From Salinimonas chungwhensis DSM 16280 (lineage in GTDB: Bacteria; Pseudomonadota; Gammaproteobacteria; Enterobacterales; Alteromonadaceae), in assembly GCF_000378185.1 (NCBI RefSeq), contig NZ_KB899379.1, positions 196,519 through 260,518 of the forward strand: a stretch of DNA of 64,000 nucleotides. The letters are read 5' to 3'. Below are positions 62,752-64,000 of the stretch, one piece after another; the first letter of the stretch is position 1, and the number at the start of each line of letters is the position of its first letter. Below the pieces are notes generated by a model. The model was not told the origin of the DNA. It ran no database searches and saw only the letters and a program-made list of their open reading frames with translations. Made by a program: the position numbers and the translations under genes.

Positions 62752-63218
62752 TTTCTATACCTTGGTTGGTTTAAACATTAGGGGTTTATCTCAAGCTGAC
62801 TCTCAAATACTGAGTGCGAATTACAATGTCAAAAACAATCTGTCTCTGCAACGCAAAGATATGCATATACGAAACGCATATTGTGGCAGCAAACCGACAG
62901 GGAATGATGGACACCAAAGTCTCCACTAAAATTGCTGTATATTCTTTTAGAGTTCTTCGGTAGATACCGGATCAAGAAAAATAACTACTGATGGCCCCTG
63001 ATTCACACAATCCACAGCTCACAAAGACTTTAAAAGAAGCGACAACAAGCCAACCAACCAGGGAAGCCGGCCCCGAGCGGCAATCAATGTGTATCTTTGG
63101 ACTTGAATCCTCGGCCCCCCATTTTCAGGGGAAAATCAAAAAGCTGCTCTCACGGTCAGTAGATTGAATGCCGGCCTTCTGGCAAAGTTTTTTGCGAATA
63201 CTTTAATGATTGAGCGCA
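62752..63218. other. gene-free stretch before the Y1 transposase
   Basis: About 470 bases with no protein-like frame. A short hairpin (ATTTTC-AGGG-GAAAAT, about 63120-63135) lies 90 bases before the transposase. GGACACC occurs once near 62909, a partial match to the repeat family. Possible transposase-related flanks could not be confirmed. Confidence 0.5.
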
Positions 63219-64000
63219 ATGCCCACACCTCGCAAATCACAAATTTCTTTAGCTGAGACCCCCTACTATCACTGCGTTTCCCGGTGTGTACGCCGGGCCT
63301 TTCTGTGTGGCACAGATAAATTCACCGGTCAAAGCTACGAACACCGACGCGGGTGGGTTGAACAAAGACTGCTGAAACTGGCAAAGGTTTTTGCCATCGA
63401 TGTGTGCGCCTACGCAGTAATGAGTAATCACACCCATGTTGTCTTACATGTTGATAAACACAAAGCGCTGAGCTGGACGACCGAAGAAGTATTGCATCGC
63501 TGGCATATGCTGCACCGGGGAACAATTTTGACCCGCAAGTTTTTGAGTTTGTCGCAACGCCAGACAATGTCAGAAGCTGAGATAAAAACGGTTGGACAAA
63601 GCGCAAAGATATACCGGGAACGTCTTTACGATATCAGCTGGTTTATGCGTTTGCTAAATGAATATATAGCTCGTCAGGCCAATAAAGAAGACGATTGTAC
63701 CGGTCGTTTCTGGGAGGGGCGCTTTAAGTCTCAGGCGCTAATGGATGAAACAGCGTTGGCCGCCTGCATGGTGTATGTGGACTTAAACCCTGTACGCGCG
63801 AATATAGCCGCTAATCCGGAACAATCAGATTACACCAGTATTCAAAAACGTATCGAAGCGGCAAGATTGCATAAGCAACCCCGTGACCTGTTCCCGTTTA
63901 CCGGGCCGAAGAACCAGCGCACAGGCCATGCAATACCTTTCTGTTTACAGGATTATCTTCAATTAGTGAAGGATACCGCCCGTCATTTCGACACTTCGAG
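63219..64000 (+). CDS. Y1/IS200-like transposase (RAYT-type), partial at right edge
   Basis: ATG at 63219 starts MPTPRKSQISLAETPYYHCV, and the frame stays open to the window end (260 codons). The HUH motif SNHTHVV is at about residues 69-75, with two histidines either side of a hydrophobic residue. Later come the family segments GRFWEGRFKS and YVDLNPVRANIA. Such single-strand-specific tyrosine transposases include the REP-associated (RAYT) proteins that are linked to repeats in the genome. The catalytic tyrosine lies in the middle part (SWFMRLLNEYIARQ region). It may continue 50 or more residues past the edge. No flanking inverted repeats are visible, which fits RAYT rather than an active IS. 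Confidence 0.85.
   Translation, partial: MPTPRKSQISLAETPYYHCVSRCVRRAFLCGTDKFTGQSYEHRRGWVEQRLLKLAKVFAIDVCAYAVMSNHTHVVLHVDKHKALSWTTEEVLHRWHMLHRGTILTRKFLSLSQRQTMSEAEIKTVGQSAKIYRERLYDISWFMRLLNEYIARQANKEDDCTGRFWEGRFKSQALMDETALAACMVYVDLNPVRANIAANPEQSDYTSIQKRIEAARLHKQPRDLFPFTGPKNQRTGHAIPFCLQDYLQLVKDTARHFDTS

Overview
The window looks like chromosome of a marine gammaproteobacterium of the Alteromonadales, probably an Alteromonas/Aestuariibacter-like genus. This is inferred from the family mix: a PEP-CTERM/exosortase-type exopolysaccharide locus, DUF3081, a FadE-type acyl-CoA dehydrogenase, a Fur-type DUF4856-imelysin-TonB receptor operon and many envelope proteins. No rRNA, tRNA, CRISPR array, prophage or replication origin was seen.

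Layout. 1-12.5 kb is an exopolysaccharide and PEP-CTERM (XrtA) region. On the minus strand it holds a polysaccharide deacetylase (cut by the left edge), an outer-membrane barrel, a BY-type tyrosine autokinase, a chain-length determinant and a Wza-like export lipoprotein. The polyprenyl-phosphate sugar transferase is divergent. A PEP-CTERM substrate protein with a sigma-54-type promoter and the system ATPase lie on the far side. A second NodB deacetylase and a decayed IS110/IS1111 element interrupt the usual order. 12.5-20 kb holds hldE, a GIY-YIG protein, a duplicated DUF350 protein, glnE, an orphan TcpQ-domain protein and an LpxL-like acyltransferase. 20-25.4 kb is a DUF3081 gene and a four-gene envelope cassette: MMPL/RND exporter, LolA-like periplasmic protein and two outer-membrane barrels. 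25.5-35.2 kb holds fadE with a FadR-like operator, tdk, an SDR, a 50-residue small ORF, a LacI-type regulator, upp, a methyltransferase, an alcohol dehydrogenase and a secreted S10 peptidase. 35.2-41.3 kb holds minCDE, a BrkB-family protein, a hybrid histidine kinase and a Yip1 protein.

41.4-50.5 kb is a redox and metal neighbourhood. It has a peroxiredoxin-like protein, then a Fur box driving DUF4856 lipoprotein, imelysin, FecA-like TonB receptor and fatty-acid hydroxylase, followed by a ferritin-like DUF2383 protein and MntP. An intrinsic terminator sits inside this operon. 50.6-54.8 kb is an overlapping ABC ATPase / FtsX-like permease / AttH-CrtC-like lipoprotein operon. 54.8-60.6 kb holds a glutaminase, an AtoE transporter, an autotransporter-like barrel, a small secreted protein with a TonB-box-like N-terminus, Dps and a frameshifted porin.

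The right end (60.6-64 kb) is repeat-rich. It has an almost perfect 158-bp tandem duplication, many copies of a GTGGGTGTCC-type motif (also clustered near 42.4 kb), a DksA-like zinc-finger protein, a sugar O-acetyltransferase and a Y1/IS200-like (RAYT-type) transposase cut by the right edge. The most novel-looking signal is this dispersed GTGGGTGTCC repeat family together with a possible Y1 transposase partner. The best supported regulatory links are the sigma-54 promoter of the PEP-CTERM gene and the Fur box of the imelysin operon.
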